A DNA stretch of 64,000 nt from Paenibacillus odorifer (GCF_000758725.1 NZ_CP009428.1:5270001-5334000), one strand, 5' to 3'. Positions 36,258-45,214 are shown, counted from the stretch's first letter. Made by a program: numbers and translations. The notes: generated by a model from the letters alone, not told the origin.

Positions 36258-36329
36258 CGCTTCGGCTCCACTCTTCTCAAAAGAAAATACTTTATCAAAA
36301 AGTATAGCTTTTATTTAGTGATTTATCTA

Positions 36330-37448
36330 CTAGGGAGTATTGTTCATATAATCCATATAAAGCTTATTTTGTTGCTCTTCGGATAAAAAAGCCCAATTCT
36401 CATCCAGCCACCCCAATCCAGCTTTCGTAAGAATATCCGCTTTACGTTGTTCCCCACCCACTTTATAATCCATAATTAATGTTTCTCCCTTAATCTCTTT
36501 AAAACCAATTGCTGTAGCAGGTGTTGGAATGCTCATGGTCTCCATATCATAAAGTACGGTTTTCTCTTTGTACTTTTTATCCCCTGCATATTCTAAGTAA
36601 CTAAGTACGAGTTGTCCATGCTCCTTATCAACAGCGATTAATGACTTGTATTCTAAAAGTGTATTATCGAAGGATGCAAGCGCTATTGGAACTACAGATT
36701 CTCCCGCCGCTGCTTTTTTAACATTAAGCATTGAAAATTTAACATCCTCATACATTCCTACACCAAGAGTCATTTTGAAGGAAATTAACAGGACGTAATC
36801 GCCTGCCCCAAAAAATCCACTCAAATATTGATACGTACTTGCCCCTCCCCCATAAAGAGGAAAAGTATAAATCCTAGTAGCCGAAGAAGCCGTTAGCTCC
36901 GTCTGGTCCTTAGAGCTCAGGTAAAGAGTGAACGGTTCTGTAGGATGTGTGTACTTTGGCTTCTTGTAGTCAACCATCGGGGGTGGCGGCGACCAAAGAA
37001 TTCCCGCTGTTGTCTCAACGGCATACGCTTTGCTCTTATCTCTGTTCATTGGCAAAGGCATGTAGTATTTCTTACCGCTAATCTCAAATTCTACTGGACT
37101 TGTCGGAGGCTCTAACGCTTTATCATTAGTTGCAGAACTAGAAGAAGGCAGTATGCCTGCGCCTTGTGACTGAACGGATGGCGAATGGATTGGCCCTGTG
37201 TTTTTCCATACACCCATAGGCAAGGTAAGCGCACCTATCAACAAAACCGTAGCCAGACTGGTTAGAAGCACATTTTTATTCATCCAATAACGTTTGTAAC
37301 CTGAACTTTTATTCACAGCAGCCTGTTCGATCCGCATCATTAACTCAGGCGTGAAACCATCTTCAATGAAAGGTCTTTTGCCTGCTTCCGCATACCAATC
37401 CGTCTGCCCGATCATCACTGGATTACTATCATCCGCGTTGCGTTTCAT
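36330..37448 (-). CDS. Membrane protein paired with an ECF sigma factor, probable anti-sigma factor, 372 aa
   Basis: N-terminal about 55 residues are cytosolic and include FTPELMMRIEQAAVN; one membrane helix at about 59-76 (LLTSLATVLLIGALTLPMGV); the rest is extracellular and beta-rich (residues about 110-330). No zinc-finger (H-x3-C-x2-C) is present, so it is not of the ZAS type. The gene overlaps the ECF sigma gene by 4 bases (ATGA), which strongly suggests translational coupling and the usual sigma/anti-sigma pairing. Function as anti-sigma is inferred from the context and topology only. Confidence 0.75.
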   Translation of the reverse strand: MKRNADDSNPVMIGQTDWYAEAGKRPFIEDGFTPELMMRIEQAAVNKSSGYKRYWMNKNVLLTSLATVLLIGALTLPMGVWKNTGPIHSPSVQSQGAGILPSSSSATNDKALEPPTSPVEFEISGKKYYMPLPMNRDKSKAYAVETTAGILWSPPPPMVDYKKPKYTHPTEPFTLYLSSKDQTELTASSATRIYTFPLYGGGASTYQYLSGFFGAGDYVLLISFKMTLGVGMYEDVKFSMLNVKKAAAGESVVPIALASFDNTLLEYKSLIAVDKEHGQLVLSYLEYAGDKKYKEKTVLYDMETMSIPTPATAIGFKEIKGETLIMDYKVGGEQRKADILTKAGLGWLDENWAFLSEEQQNKLYMDYMNNTP

Positions 37449-37984
37449 TCCCTCTCCTCCTTCTGGATAGCCTCTTTAACCTTCTCTCTCGCCCGCGCGA
37501 GCCGAGATTTCACGGTTCCTTGTGCTACATTCAGCAAATCTGACATTTCGGCAATGGATAATCCATGTTGAATATCTAGCACAAGCACCTCTCTGTTCTT
37601 CTCTGGAAGGGTCATAATAATTTCCCAGATACGGTTCGCATACTGATTGCCGAGAGCTTCTTTTTCCGCAGAAGGAGCATTAACAGTAGTAGGTTGATCG
37701 CCCAAAGCTATGAATCTGCGCCAAAAGCTATTTTTACTCCAACTGAAGGCCGTATTTCTGGTAATTGTAAGCAGCCAGGTTTTCATCGAAGATTGACCCC
37801 GGTATTTCCCAACATTCTTATACGCCTTCAAAAATACTTCTTGGCTGATATCATTTGCCTGCTCTCGACTTCTAGTTAAGAAAAAAGCATAATTCCACAC
37901 ATCCGAGCCATGCGCCTCCATCATTTCCCGCAAACTCATTGCGGGCGCGTACGCTGCTGTATATGGTATATCTTCGCTTAGCAT
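37445..37984 (-). CDS. ECF RNA polymerase sigma factor, 179 aa
   Basis: Region 2 (about 17-75: HGSDVWNYAFFLTRSREQAN, DISQEVFLKAYKNVGKYRGQ, KTWLLTITRNTAFSW) and region 4 (about 120-170: IIMTLPEKNREVLVLDIQHG, EMSDLLNVAQGTVKSRLARA). Start set at ATG 37984: a frame continuing 25 residues upstream would run through the promoter at 38008-38035, so cannot be translated from that transcript. Ribosome-binding site AAGGGGTG. Autoregulation is suggested by the GGAACTT-N15-GTCTTA promoter in front of it. Its partner gene overlaps the 3' end. Confidence 0.9.
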   Translation of the reverse strand: MLSEDIPYTAAYAPAMSLREMMEAHGSDVWNYAFFLTRSREQANDISQEVFLKAYKNVGKYRGQSSMKTWLLTITRNTAFSWSKNSFWRRFIALGDQPTTVNAPSAEKEALGNQYANRIWEIIMTLPEKNREVLVLDIQHGLSIAEMSDLLNVAQGTVKSRLARAREKVKEAIQKEERE

Positions 37985-38007
37985 GTTTCGCCTCACCCCT
38001 TGCCTAA

Positions 38008-38035
38008 TAAGACTTTCCAAACTTGAAAAAGTTCC
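38008..38035 (-). promoter_or_regulatory. Sigma-E-like ECF promoter in front of the second ECF sigma gene
   Basis: On the minus strand GGAACTT (-35, 38029-38035), 15 bases, GTCTTA (-10, 38008-38013). This is one base from the E. coli RpoE consensus GGAACTT-N15-GTCTAA, but in a Bacillota. Transcription would begin about 16 bases before the chosen start codon. Confidence 0.75.
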
Positions 38036-38069
38036 CTCTAAAATAAAAAAATAGGTCATTCATTAAAAA

Positions 38070-38108
38070 ACACCACCGATGAACGTTTTAAGCGTTCACT
38101 AGTGGTGT
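38070..38108 (-). terminator. Terminator of the GH115 gene
   Basis: ACACCAC/GTGGTGT outer and TGAACG/CGTTCA inner arms; on the minus strand followed by TTTTTTAATG. Located 10 bases after the stop codon. Confidence 0.82.
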
Positions 38109-38117
38109 GCGGATATT

Positions 38118-40223
38118 TTAAAGAGAGCTGAATTTCTCCTCCAGCCGCCGTGCAAGCTCATCGTCCGGTAACGGATTACGATGCGTATTTTCCAGATAGA
38201 TATGCTTTTCAGTCTCGGGCATCAAATATTCCTTATACCATAAAAACATATCCGGACTATCCCCCTGAATCCGCAAAAATTTGCGGGCTGTTTCTACATG
38301 ATCTATAGTGTTGGCAATATTGGTCAACCAATCAGCCCGATAAAAATGCTTCCACTGACCGATCTCTACCCGTAAAAGAGCCTGCTGGCCCTCCTTATAA
38401 TCCCAAACCGCATGTGAAGCTTCGATAAACGCCTCTGGAAATCGCTCTTCTTGGTAACACATATACGCCTGGCAAAGAGAGGATAACCCTCTGCACCCGC
38501 TCCAATGCAGCTCAATTTGAACTAGCAGTTGAACATGCAGCCTGTTTCGCTCTTTTTCGGGTAAAAGTTCCATCACCTCTAGGCACTGCTTTCGCAGCAG
38601 ATACCAGACTAGTACAACTCGCTCAGCTCGATCCCTGAACCATCGAACCTGCTCTACAAAAGGAACATCCCCTGCGGCCCAGCACAGACGTTCATCGCTC
38701 TCCGTCTTATTTTGCAGCCAATGCCCTATAATCTGCCTTGCCGGATGATGATAGAATTCATCGCCTGCGCGGTCGTCAGCATTAGGACCATATACTATGG
38801 TGTTTTTGAAGTAGCTTTTGTACAATTGGGCAATTCGCCCCTGCTGCGCTGTGTAGAAACGGTTAACGAAGGTCTGAAGTTGTTCATCAGCATCTGCTGT
38901 TCCATCCATCCACAACTTTGCTGTCAGATCTAATGTATAGAGATGAGGCAAAATATTCCCTGAATTCACCAGCAGATATTCACTAGCCCCTGCCGCAAAT
39001 GCACCCTGTAATTCCTCCACTATAAAGGACGGATCCGTAGGGAATTGTGTTAGATGATTGGAGGCCTGCAAATCGTGGAAGGTGACGTGGTAATATACCC
39101 CGTTTTTGCCTTGATCTCCTGCCTCGGGTAGAGCAGGCACGCGCAGATTCAGATGGCCATGTCGTCGCGACACCATTTTGCCGTATCCGTTATCCGCCCA
39201 TATTTTAATAACACCTTCTGGAACTTCGATCTTTCCCTGTTTATACAGCTCCGCAATTTCTCCGTACATCGCCATACAGCACACAGGCTGGTCCACATAT
39301 TCACAGATCATATCGTATTGCTTGCGAACCACAAATGAGATCAAATCGCCCCGTTTCTCCGGAGTATCAAAAGAGGGGTCATTCTCCCAAAATGGTTTAT
39401 CGCCCTGTCCGCGGAAGGAGAGCACCCAGAGTGTTTTTTCATCTTTTTGCCGCTCGATGGCTTCTCTCCACAGCTGTTCAAACAATTCTGGATATTCTTT
39501 ATAGCTAGCCTGCTTGCCCGGAAAAGCACGCAGGAACATTTGCGCGCCAAGCGGCTCCGCATGATGATGTGTGATCCACAGTCCCATATCTACCGCAAGC
39601 TGATGATGAACTCCGTCTCTCGGCAAATCCGTCCCCGGGATTACCATATTTCCACCACAGCGCAGCAGCGCTTCAAAAACAGGCTCCCATACCTCCGCCG
39701 TCGGAGGATAATCCTCCTTCCAGCCGATAAGACACACTTCATCATTCACGAACCAACCTCGGTAACGTACCTTTGGCTGAATGCTGTTGTAGTCAGAAAC
39801 AGGCAGATTGATCGCATCTTTCTTAGCAGGAGGAAGCTCCGCCCAGAACCAGAAGGGATCGACACCAAGCACGTGGCGGCTGTAATGAAGCATCCCATAA
39901 ATAATGCCCAATTCATCACGGCCGATAATATGCAGGACCCGATCCTCTTCACTACCTGCAAAATGCAAACAAAAACCCTCTGCCCATTCCGGGCAGCCAT
40001 CATCCTGTGTTGCATAACGAATAATTACAGTAGCTGCTGCTCCTTGTAACGGAGCTTTTCCGAACACCTGCTCATGATCTCTGGCGATCATTCGCCAAGC
40101 ATGTCCAATTGGATTACTACATTCCACTTGAACATCGTATACACTTTCCGCTGTGACTCTAAATTCTGCATATGTATTCACTATCGCTTCATCTCCTAAT
40201 TCGCTACAAAACACGGAGGACAT
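38118..40223 (-). CDS. GH115-family glycoside hydrolase (alpha-glucuronidase type), about 701 aa
   Basis: Characteristic segments: KVRYRGWFVNDEVCLIGW, WVLSFRGQGDKPFWEN, GEIAELYKQGKIEVP, and VIKIWADNGYGKMVSRR. These match family 115, whose known members remove 4-O-methyl-glucuronic acid from xylan. No signal peptide is evident, suggesting cytosolic action on imported oligosaccharides. The start is put at ATG 40223 (MSSVFCSELGDE) because GGTGAG precedes it; an ATG 99 bases upstream has no ribosome-binding site and adds a basic 33-residue stretch. Some GH115 proteins are longer, with C-terminal extra domains; here the family core ends at about 700. The assignment to the family is firm; enzyme activity on xylan is inference. 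Confidence 0.85.
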   Translation of the reverse strand: MSSVFCSELGDEAIVNTYAEFRVTAESVYDVQVECSNPIGHAWRMIARDHEQVFGKAPLQGAAATVIIRYATQDDGCPEWAEGFCLHFAGSEEDRVLHIIGRDELGIIYGMLHYSRHVLGVDPFWFWAELPPAKKDAINLPVSDYNSIQPKVRYRGWFVNDEVCLIGWKEDYPPTAEVWEPVFEALLRCGGNMVIPGTDLPRDGVHHQLAVDMGLWITHHHAEPLGAQMFLRAFPGKQASYKEYPELFEQLWREAIERQKDEKTLWVLSFRGQGDKPFWENDPSFDTPEKRGDLISFVVRKQYDMICEYVDQPVCCMAMYGEIAELYKQGKIEVPEGVIKIWADNGYGKMVSRRHGHLNLRVPALPEAGDQGKNGVYYHVTFHDLQASNHLTQFPTDPSFIVEELQGAFAAGASEYLLVNSGNILPHLYTLDLTAKLWMDGTADADEQLQTFVNRFYTAQQGRIAQLYKSYFKNTIVYGPNADDRAGDEFYHHPARQIIGHWLQNKTESDERLCWAAGDVPFVEQVRWFRDRAERVVLVWYLLRKQCLEVMELLPEKERNRLHVQLLVQIELHWSGCRGLSSLCQAYMCYQEERFPEAFIEASHAVWDYKEGQQALLRVEIGQWKHFYRADWLTNIANTIDHVETARKFLRIQGDSPDMFLWYKEYLMPETEKHIYLENTHRNPLPDDELARRLEEKFSSL

Positions 40224-40370
40224 AAGCTTCTCACCACCGGGCTTTGAAACATAGTTTAAATAGGCATAGAGTTTACCAGAATCTTCTATCTCTATTATAA
40301 AGCGTTTACATAGATTGTGCATGCACGCGTAATAATTACTGGAGGAGGACGGCGGTTACTGGAGCTGGAG

Positions 40371-40484
40371 CTACTGCATTTGAGCAGTTGGTGCTAGACA
40401 GGACAACAGTTACGACAGTTACTGCAATAGAGCAGCTGGTGCTAGAAAGGGACTACAGTTACTGCATTAGAGCAGGTGCTAGAA
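40371..40484. repeat. Three imperfect copies of a short TACTGCAT/GAGCAG/GTGCTAGA motif
   Basis: The pattern TACTGCAWWWGAGCAG, then KGTGCTAGA, recurs at about 40371, 40420 and 40459 with irregular spacing (49 and 39 bases). Upstream of the GH115 gene; no ORF fits. Confidence 0.65.
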
Positions 40485-40591
40485 CAAATGGACTGGAATC
40501 ATCAGCAAGTAATCGGAATTTGGGTGGAAGTTAACATCGTTACAACGATAATATGTAACAGAAGCGCTTTGGTATGTTCATATGGAGCGTT

Positions 40592-40776
40592 CTATTGCAC
40601 TTTGTGCAACTAAAAAAGATCTTTCCAGCTCATAAAGTGATTTAGTTGCACTTCATGCAACTATTTCTGCTCAAAATTAGAGAAATAGGCATTTTTCCAG
40701 ATTCCAAGTGTACAAAGTGCAACTAAATGAAGATCCAGCTAATTTAAAGTGCGATCTATTGCACAAAGTGCAACTA
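40592..40776. repeat. Array of four 21-bp palindromes at 51/62/51-bp spacing
   Basis: Elements of the form YTAKTTGCAC-N3-GTGCAACTA start at 40592, 40643, 40705 and 40756. The first, second and fourth are near-perfect inverted repeats, the third has only its right half intact. Each would form a hairpin or bind a dimeric protein. The same element recurs near 63.9 kb with the same spacing. The whole 40224-41046 gap is otherwise without a gene: it holds only these repeats and the motif copies before them. Confidence 0.85.
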
Positions 40777-41046
40777 AACGAGTTTTTAGGTTCTATGGTG
40801 TCTATGGGGAAGAATGCAACGGAGGAGCTACATAGATTCTGCGATATTGATACATGATGACCTACTCTGCACTAACGCGACAGAAGGAGCTACTTGAGCT
40901 GTCTACTACCTAAATTAATTCGGATAGGAGCAACTTTGCCCGCTTACACAAACCGCAACAGTAGAAGTCCGTGTGCACTCACAATTCCCTCTTTCATACC
41001 CCAGCACTCAATCACATTACTCTACTACCTTCCTCTACTACCTTCC

Positions 41047-43722
41047 TTAATCCGCTCCCTCCGCCAACTTATGACGCACCATAATCCCGTCGGCCCGCAC
41101 ACGCATCTGAATCTCCCCCTGCTGATCCGTTCTAAAAATAGCAGCATGATTAACTTCCAAACGTTCCAATACCTCAGCTTTCGGATGACCATATAGATTA
41201 TTTACTCCCGCAGAAATCACCGCAGCCGATGGATGCCAGAACTGCAGCCAAGACTCGCCTGTTGAAGTTTTGCTCCCATGGTGAGCTACTTTTAAAACGT
41301 CAATGGAAGGTCCTGCGTTAATACCCTTTTGCAGTGCTTGCTGCACAATCTCCTCCTCGGCTTCCAGATCCATATCTCCGGTAAATAGAAAATTTCTTCC
41401 GTTCATCTCTAAACGAAAAACTACAGAATCGTGGTTCTGATCCTCTAGCATTGGGATGCCATTCAGCATAGAAGAACCTGACGCTGCTCCCTCTCTATCT
41501 TGTTCCTCCGGCCATAAAAAGGACAGCTTTGTCTTATCATCCGGGGAAAGCCTCATTCCCTGATGCACGGCATACAGTTGAACATTGTTCTCCAGCGCAG
41601 TCCGCATCATCTCCATATAAGATTCACGGTCAGCGAGTGTGCCATTAAAAAGCAGTGCCGAAACCGGAATCGCCTCCATAACGGCTTGGAGTCCCCCGGC
41701 ATGATCCTGATCCCCATGAGTCAAAATAATCGCGTCCAGACGGTGGATCCCACGTTTTTTAAGCAAGGGCACCAACACTTTAGCCCCTACCTCGAACGGG
41801 CTGCGGCGAATCCGCCATTCTTCTTTTTGCCCAAAATTTAACGTTCCTCCACCATCTACAAGGATATGAGCTCCTTTTGGTGTAGTGATGAGGATACTGT
41901 CGCCTTGCCCGATATCCAGATAACTAATCGTCCCTTTACCTTCCATTCTTTCTGACTGATAACCATTGTACAGCATTAGGCCCAGTCCAACCGCAGATAG
42001 TAGAACAATCGCTCCGCTCCAACGTACAAACATAGGCGCATCCAAAAAATACTGTGCGCTCCCCGCTCCCCCAAACCCGCCGTGCTTGTTCACAGCTAAA
42101 CCAATCTCAGCTAACGGCCTCGTCTCATCCTCCATATACTGCGGTGTTGCGCGGGCTTCCATTCTTAGCTTGGCAGCATACAACAGCCCGTACAACAAGA
42201 CATAATACACTCCGATCCACAGCAGTGAAGGCGAGCGCCAAATCAAAACTCCACCAGCAAAACCATTGATCCATTCAACCGCATAAAAAGTAACGTTATT
42301 CAGCAGCTCCGTAATATGTGCCAAAAAAATTGCAGCATCTCCCCACAATCGTCCAAGCAGTAGCGCCAGCGTTCCTAAAGGCAATACAATAAAAGTAATA
42401 AAGGGCACAAAAACCAGATTAGCCACTAAAGACAGCAGCGAAAATTGATTAAAATAATAGATCGTCAATGGAAATGAGACCAACTGGGCAACTAGAGTCA
42501 CAGAGACGGCGCTTTTAAGCCAGCGTGGCAGTGCCCTCAGCAGAGGGTCCATAAGCGGAACGTAGACCATTAATCCTAAGGTCACCAGAAATGACAACTG
42601 GAAACTGACACTGAGCAGCATGTAAGGATTCCAAATCAGCATAACCAGTGCCGCTGCAGCCAAAATATTCAGTCCATCCTTCAGCATGCCAACTCGTGCA
42701 GCGAGCAATGCAATCATACTCATTAATCCCGCACGTACGATAGACGGACCCGCACCTGTCAAAAGGACGTATATGGGAACGAGCACTAAGGTGACTGTTA
42801 GCGTGGTCTCTTTTGTCATCCGTAAGCGCCTGAATATAAATAAAAGAACACCAACATACACTGCAACATGCATGCCTGAAATGGCGAGGATATGTGTCAA
42901 CCCAAGTTGTGAGAACTGCTTAAAGGTATCCGGATCGAGATCATCCTGCATCCCAATCACCAAACCCTTCATATATCCAGAGTGGCGCTCTTGAAACAGC
43001 CGATCCGTCTCTGCTCCAAGAACTGCCCGCGCTTTATCATTCCAGCGTAAGATCATTAACGGACGCCATGAATCTGGAGCCGTTGCTTGCACGTTCTCTG
43101 CCCCCTGACCCTTTAGAAGCCAGTGGATCTTCTGCGTATGTAAATAGGTTCGATAATCAAACCCTCCGTAATTCCGCGCTGTCGCTGGCTCTTCAAGTAC
43201 GCCGTTTAGCGACACCTGATCCCCTCTGTGCCACTCCGCGGCAATAGCGATTTCTTGCTCGGCAAGAAGTTTGATCTGCACCATAATTAACTCCCCATGC
43301 CCCCTTTTATCTTGTTCGTCCCGCGGATCAGGCGAAGCGGCCTCTTCCTCAGTAATCAACGATAACTCTGAGAGCTTCATCGTAAAATCAACCCGGTCCC
43401 CGTCCCGTTCCACAACGGAAATAATCGTCCCCTTAGCCTCCACGGCAGTCTCATTCAACTCCGAAAATAATTTCCCCAGCACTTCAGGCAGGTGACTTAC
43501 ATTGCGGCCTTCATTCCATTCCCAATATCCAGCGGATATAATAATCGCCAAACAAAATACCGCCAGCTGTTTCCAGCTCATGTTCACCCAAACTCTCATA
43601 CTAACCAGTAACAATAGTAATCCAGCCCACGCCAACCACAAGCCAATCCCTGAGTATAAACACGCTGCTGCACTTCCAGTCACCCAACACACTGTAAAAC
43701 TTAATAAGGGTCTCTCCTTCAC
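41047..43722 (-). CDS. comEC: Competence protein ComEC/Rec2, DNA-uptake channel, about 891 aa
   Basis: Forms the membrane pore for single-stranded DNA uptake. The N-terminal DUF4131 segment, the Competence domain with many membrane helices (about 225-520, QLGLTHILAISGMHVAVYVG) and the C-terminal metallo-beta-lactamase-like domain (about 610-880) with ILTHGDQDHAGG and KVAHHGSKTS are all visible. The lactamase-like part may act as nuclease. Start set at GTG 43722 downstream of AAAGGAGG; a TTG 24 bases upstream would place the ribosome-binding site inside the gene. The preceding comEB is separated by a terminator. Confidence 0.94.
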   Translation of the reverse strand: MKERPLLSFTVCWVTGSAAACLYSGIGLWLAWAGLLLLLVSMRVWVNMSWKQLAVFCLAIIISAGYWEWNEGRNVSHLPEVLGKLFSELNETAVEAKGTIISVVERDGDRVDFTMKLSELSLITEEEAASPDPRDEQDKRGHGELIMVQIKLLAEQEIAIAAEWHRGDQVSLNGVLEEPATARNYGGFDYRTYLHTQKIHWLLKGQGAENVQATAPDSWRPLMILRWNDKARAVLGAETDRLFQERHSGYMKGLVIGMQDDLDPDTFKQFSQLGLTHILAISGMHVAVYVGVLLFIFRRLRMTKETTLTVTLVLVPIYVLLTGAGPSIVRAGLMSMIALLAARVGMLKDGLNILAAAALVMLIWNPYMLLSVSFQLSFLVTLGLMVYVPLMDPLLRALPRWLKSAVSVTLVAQLVSFPLTIYYFNQFSLLSLVANLVFVPFITFIVLPLGTLALLLGRLWGDAAIFLAHITELLNNVTFYAVEWINGFAGGVLIWRSPSLLWIGVYYVLLYGLLYAAKLRMEARATPQYMEDETRPLAEIGLAVNKHGGFGGAGSAQYFLDAPMFVRWSGAIVLLSAVGLGLMLYNGYQSERMEGKGTISYLDIGQGDSILITTPKGAHILVDGGGTLNFGQKEEWRIRRSPFEVGAKVLVPLLKKRGIHRLDAIILTHGDQDHAGGLQAVMEAIPVSALLFNGTLADRESYMEMMRTALENNVQLYAVHQGMRLSPDDKTKLSFLWPEEQDREGAASGSSMLNGIPMLEDQNHDSVVFRLEMNGRNFLFTGDMDLEAEEEIVQQALQKGINAGPSIDVLKVAHHGSKTSTGESWLQFWHPSAAVISAGVNNLYGHPKAEVLERLEVNHAAIFRTDQQGEIQMRVRADGIMVRHKLAEGAD

Positions 43723-43754
43723 GTCTCCATTCTCCTCCTTTCGCAAGATAAAAA

Positions 43755-43796
43755 AAGAACCTCTGCATACGCCATAAAGGCGTACGAGAGGTTCTT
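43755..43796 (-). terminator. Terminator between comEB and comEC
   Basis: 10-bp stem AAGAACCTCT/AGAGGTTCTT with an inner GCC/GGC arm, followed on the minus strand by TTTTTATCTTG. It would cut comEC off from comEB and comEA. Confidence 0.85.
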
Positions 43797-43835
43797 CCTC
43801 AAGTCATCTTATTCAATTAGGGTTGTACAATACAG

Positions 43836-44354
43836 CTAATCCGCTACTTTAATCATCGTTTCACTTGGTGGCTCATAATTTTCCAATTGGCGAAATACGA
43901 TGCCTTTGGCAGCCATCATTGCTTCTACCTTTTCCATATCCTTACGGTAAGGACGATAATACACAATCTCCACAATACCGCTATTAGCCAGCATATTTGC
44001 ACAGGTCCAGCAAGGCTCATCCGTCACATAGACGGTGCTGCCTTCCCGGTCAATCCGGTCTGTGAATAGCAAAAGATTCTGTTCCGCATGAATCGTGCGA
44101 ATGCAGCGCTGTTTCTTCACCATAGTCTCTACGCCATCCACGATCTCCATCTCATATTGCTCCGAGAGCATACAACCTGCCTCTGAGCAATCAGGTACGC
44201 CCATTGGCGCCCCATTGTACGCGGTACCAAGCAGCTTTTTGCCTTGCACCAGCACAGCACCTACATGTCGTCGTGAGCAGCGTGAACGAGTTGAGACCAT
44301 ACAGGCAATGTCCATGAAATAAGTATCCCAGTCTTTACGATAGGCAGTAGTCAT
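43836..44354 (-). CDS. comEB: ComEB, dCMP deaminase family, 172 aa
   Basis: Zinc-dependent deaminase. Catalytic HAEQNLL (about 86-92) and the zinc cysteines EPCWTCANML (about 111-120) are present; CSRRHVGAVLVQGKKLLGTA is the nucleotide-binding start and a second Cys/His site is suggested by DCSEAGCML. It converts dCMP to dUMP for dTTP synthesis; in Bacillus its role in competence is dispensable. Start ATG 44354 after GGAG. Sits between comEA and comEC in the standard order, with no detected promoter of its own. Confidence 0.95.
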   Translation of the reverse strand: MTTAYRKDWDTYFMDIACMVSTRSRCSRRHVGAVLVQGKKLLGTAYNGAPMGVPDCSEAGCMLSEQYEMEIVDGVETMVKKQRCIRTIHAEQNLLLFTDRIDREGSTVYVTDEPCWTCANMLANSGIVEIVYYRPYRKDMEKVEAMMAAKGIVFRQLENYEPPSETMIKVAD

Positions 44355-44467
44355 AATCAATCTCCATATCCTTCTAAATAGTTGTTAACTATTGTAGCAC
44401 ATCCCCGCAAGTTTTCACTAGGACAACGGTTGTGGCACTTCCAACGATCTTCATTTCCTATTTATCT

Positions 44468-45214
44468 TCAAAATATTACTAAAGCTTTTAACTTCTCCAG
44501 CATTTTAGGTCCTATCCCCTTTACCTTCCCCAGATCAGATAGGCTGCGAAAGGTCCCTACACGGTTGCGGTAATCCATAATTGCCTGAGCCTTCTTTTCT
44601 CCGATGCCCGGAAGATCCATCAGCTCCTTAACACCCGCAGTATTCACATTTACTTTACCTTCCTGTGAAGCTGCTGATGCGGAAAGCTCAGTCGCCTCCT
44701 TAGCCGCAACAGCTTTATCCCCTGCCGACGTTTGCTTCCCTGCAATGTTTGGCGTTTGAACTTCTGCCCCTGTTGGTGTTTGACCTTCTGCCGTTGGTGT
44801 TTGGCCCGCTCCTTTTGCTCGCTCCCCCGCAGCGGCTGCCGTAGCTTTTTCATCTGCCGAAGTTTGGACAGCTTGTTCTGCTTGTTCTGCTTGTTCTGCT
44901 TCTTCTGCTTCTTCTGCTTCTTCTGCTTGCGCAGCCTCCTTAACCTTCTCACCGTCTTCAACATTCCCAGCAGCTTCAGCCTGCCCTGCATCTTTCTCTA
45001 AATGTTGCTTATTTCCTTTCGTCTGATGACCTCCCTCACTGCCCCCAGCAGCTGGAGCGTCACCAGACTCAGCGATTCCAACAGCTTGCTCCATACCAAC
45101 ATTCAAAGTCTCCCACCCGGCAATCCCGGAATCGCCCTTGCTTCCCGCCGCCCAGAATAGCCCACTTCCTATTACAGCAGCAGCCACTCCGAGCACGATA
45201 CTCCCTTTATTCAT
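44468..45214 (-). CDS. comEA: ComEA, DNA receptor of the competence machine, 248 aa
   Basis: An N-terminal membrane segment (about 6-22), a very long low-complexity spacer (about 60-180) dominated by Glu, Ala and Gln, and the C-terminal double helix-hairpin-helix that binds double-stranded DNA (about 186-248: VNVNTAGVKELMDLPGIGEK, LGKVKGIGPKMLEKLKAL). The spacer contains an almost perfect 9-bp tandem repeat encoding EAE then QAE triplets (about 44870-44930), a slippage-prone segment in a surface-exposed stretch. AGGAGG-like ribosome-binding site; divergent to comER. Confidence 0.94.
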   Translation of the reverse strand: MNKGSIVLGVAAAVIGSGLFWAAGSKGDSGIAGWETLNVGMEQAVGIAESGDAPAAGGSEGGHQTKGNKQHLEKDAGQAEAAGNVEDGEKVKEAAQAEEAEEAEEAEQAEQAEQAVQTSADEKATAAAAGERAKGAGQTPTAEGQTPTGAEVQTPNIAGKQTSAGDKAVAAKEATELSASAASQEGKVNVNTAGVKELMDLPGIGEKKAQAIMDYRNRVGTFRSLSDLGKVKGIGPKMLEKLKALVIF

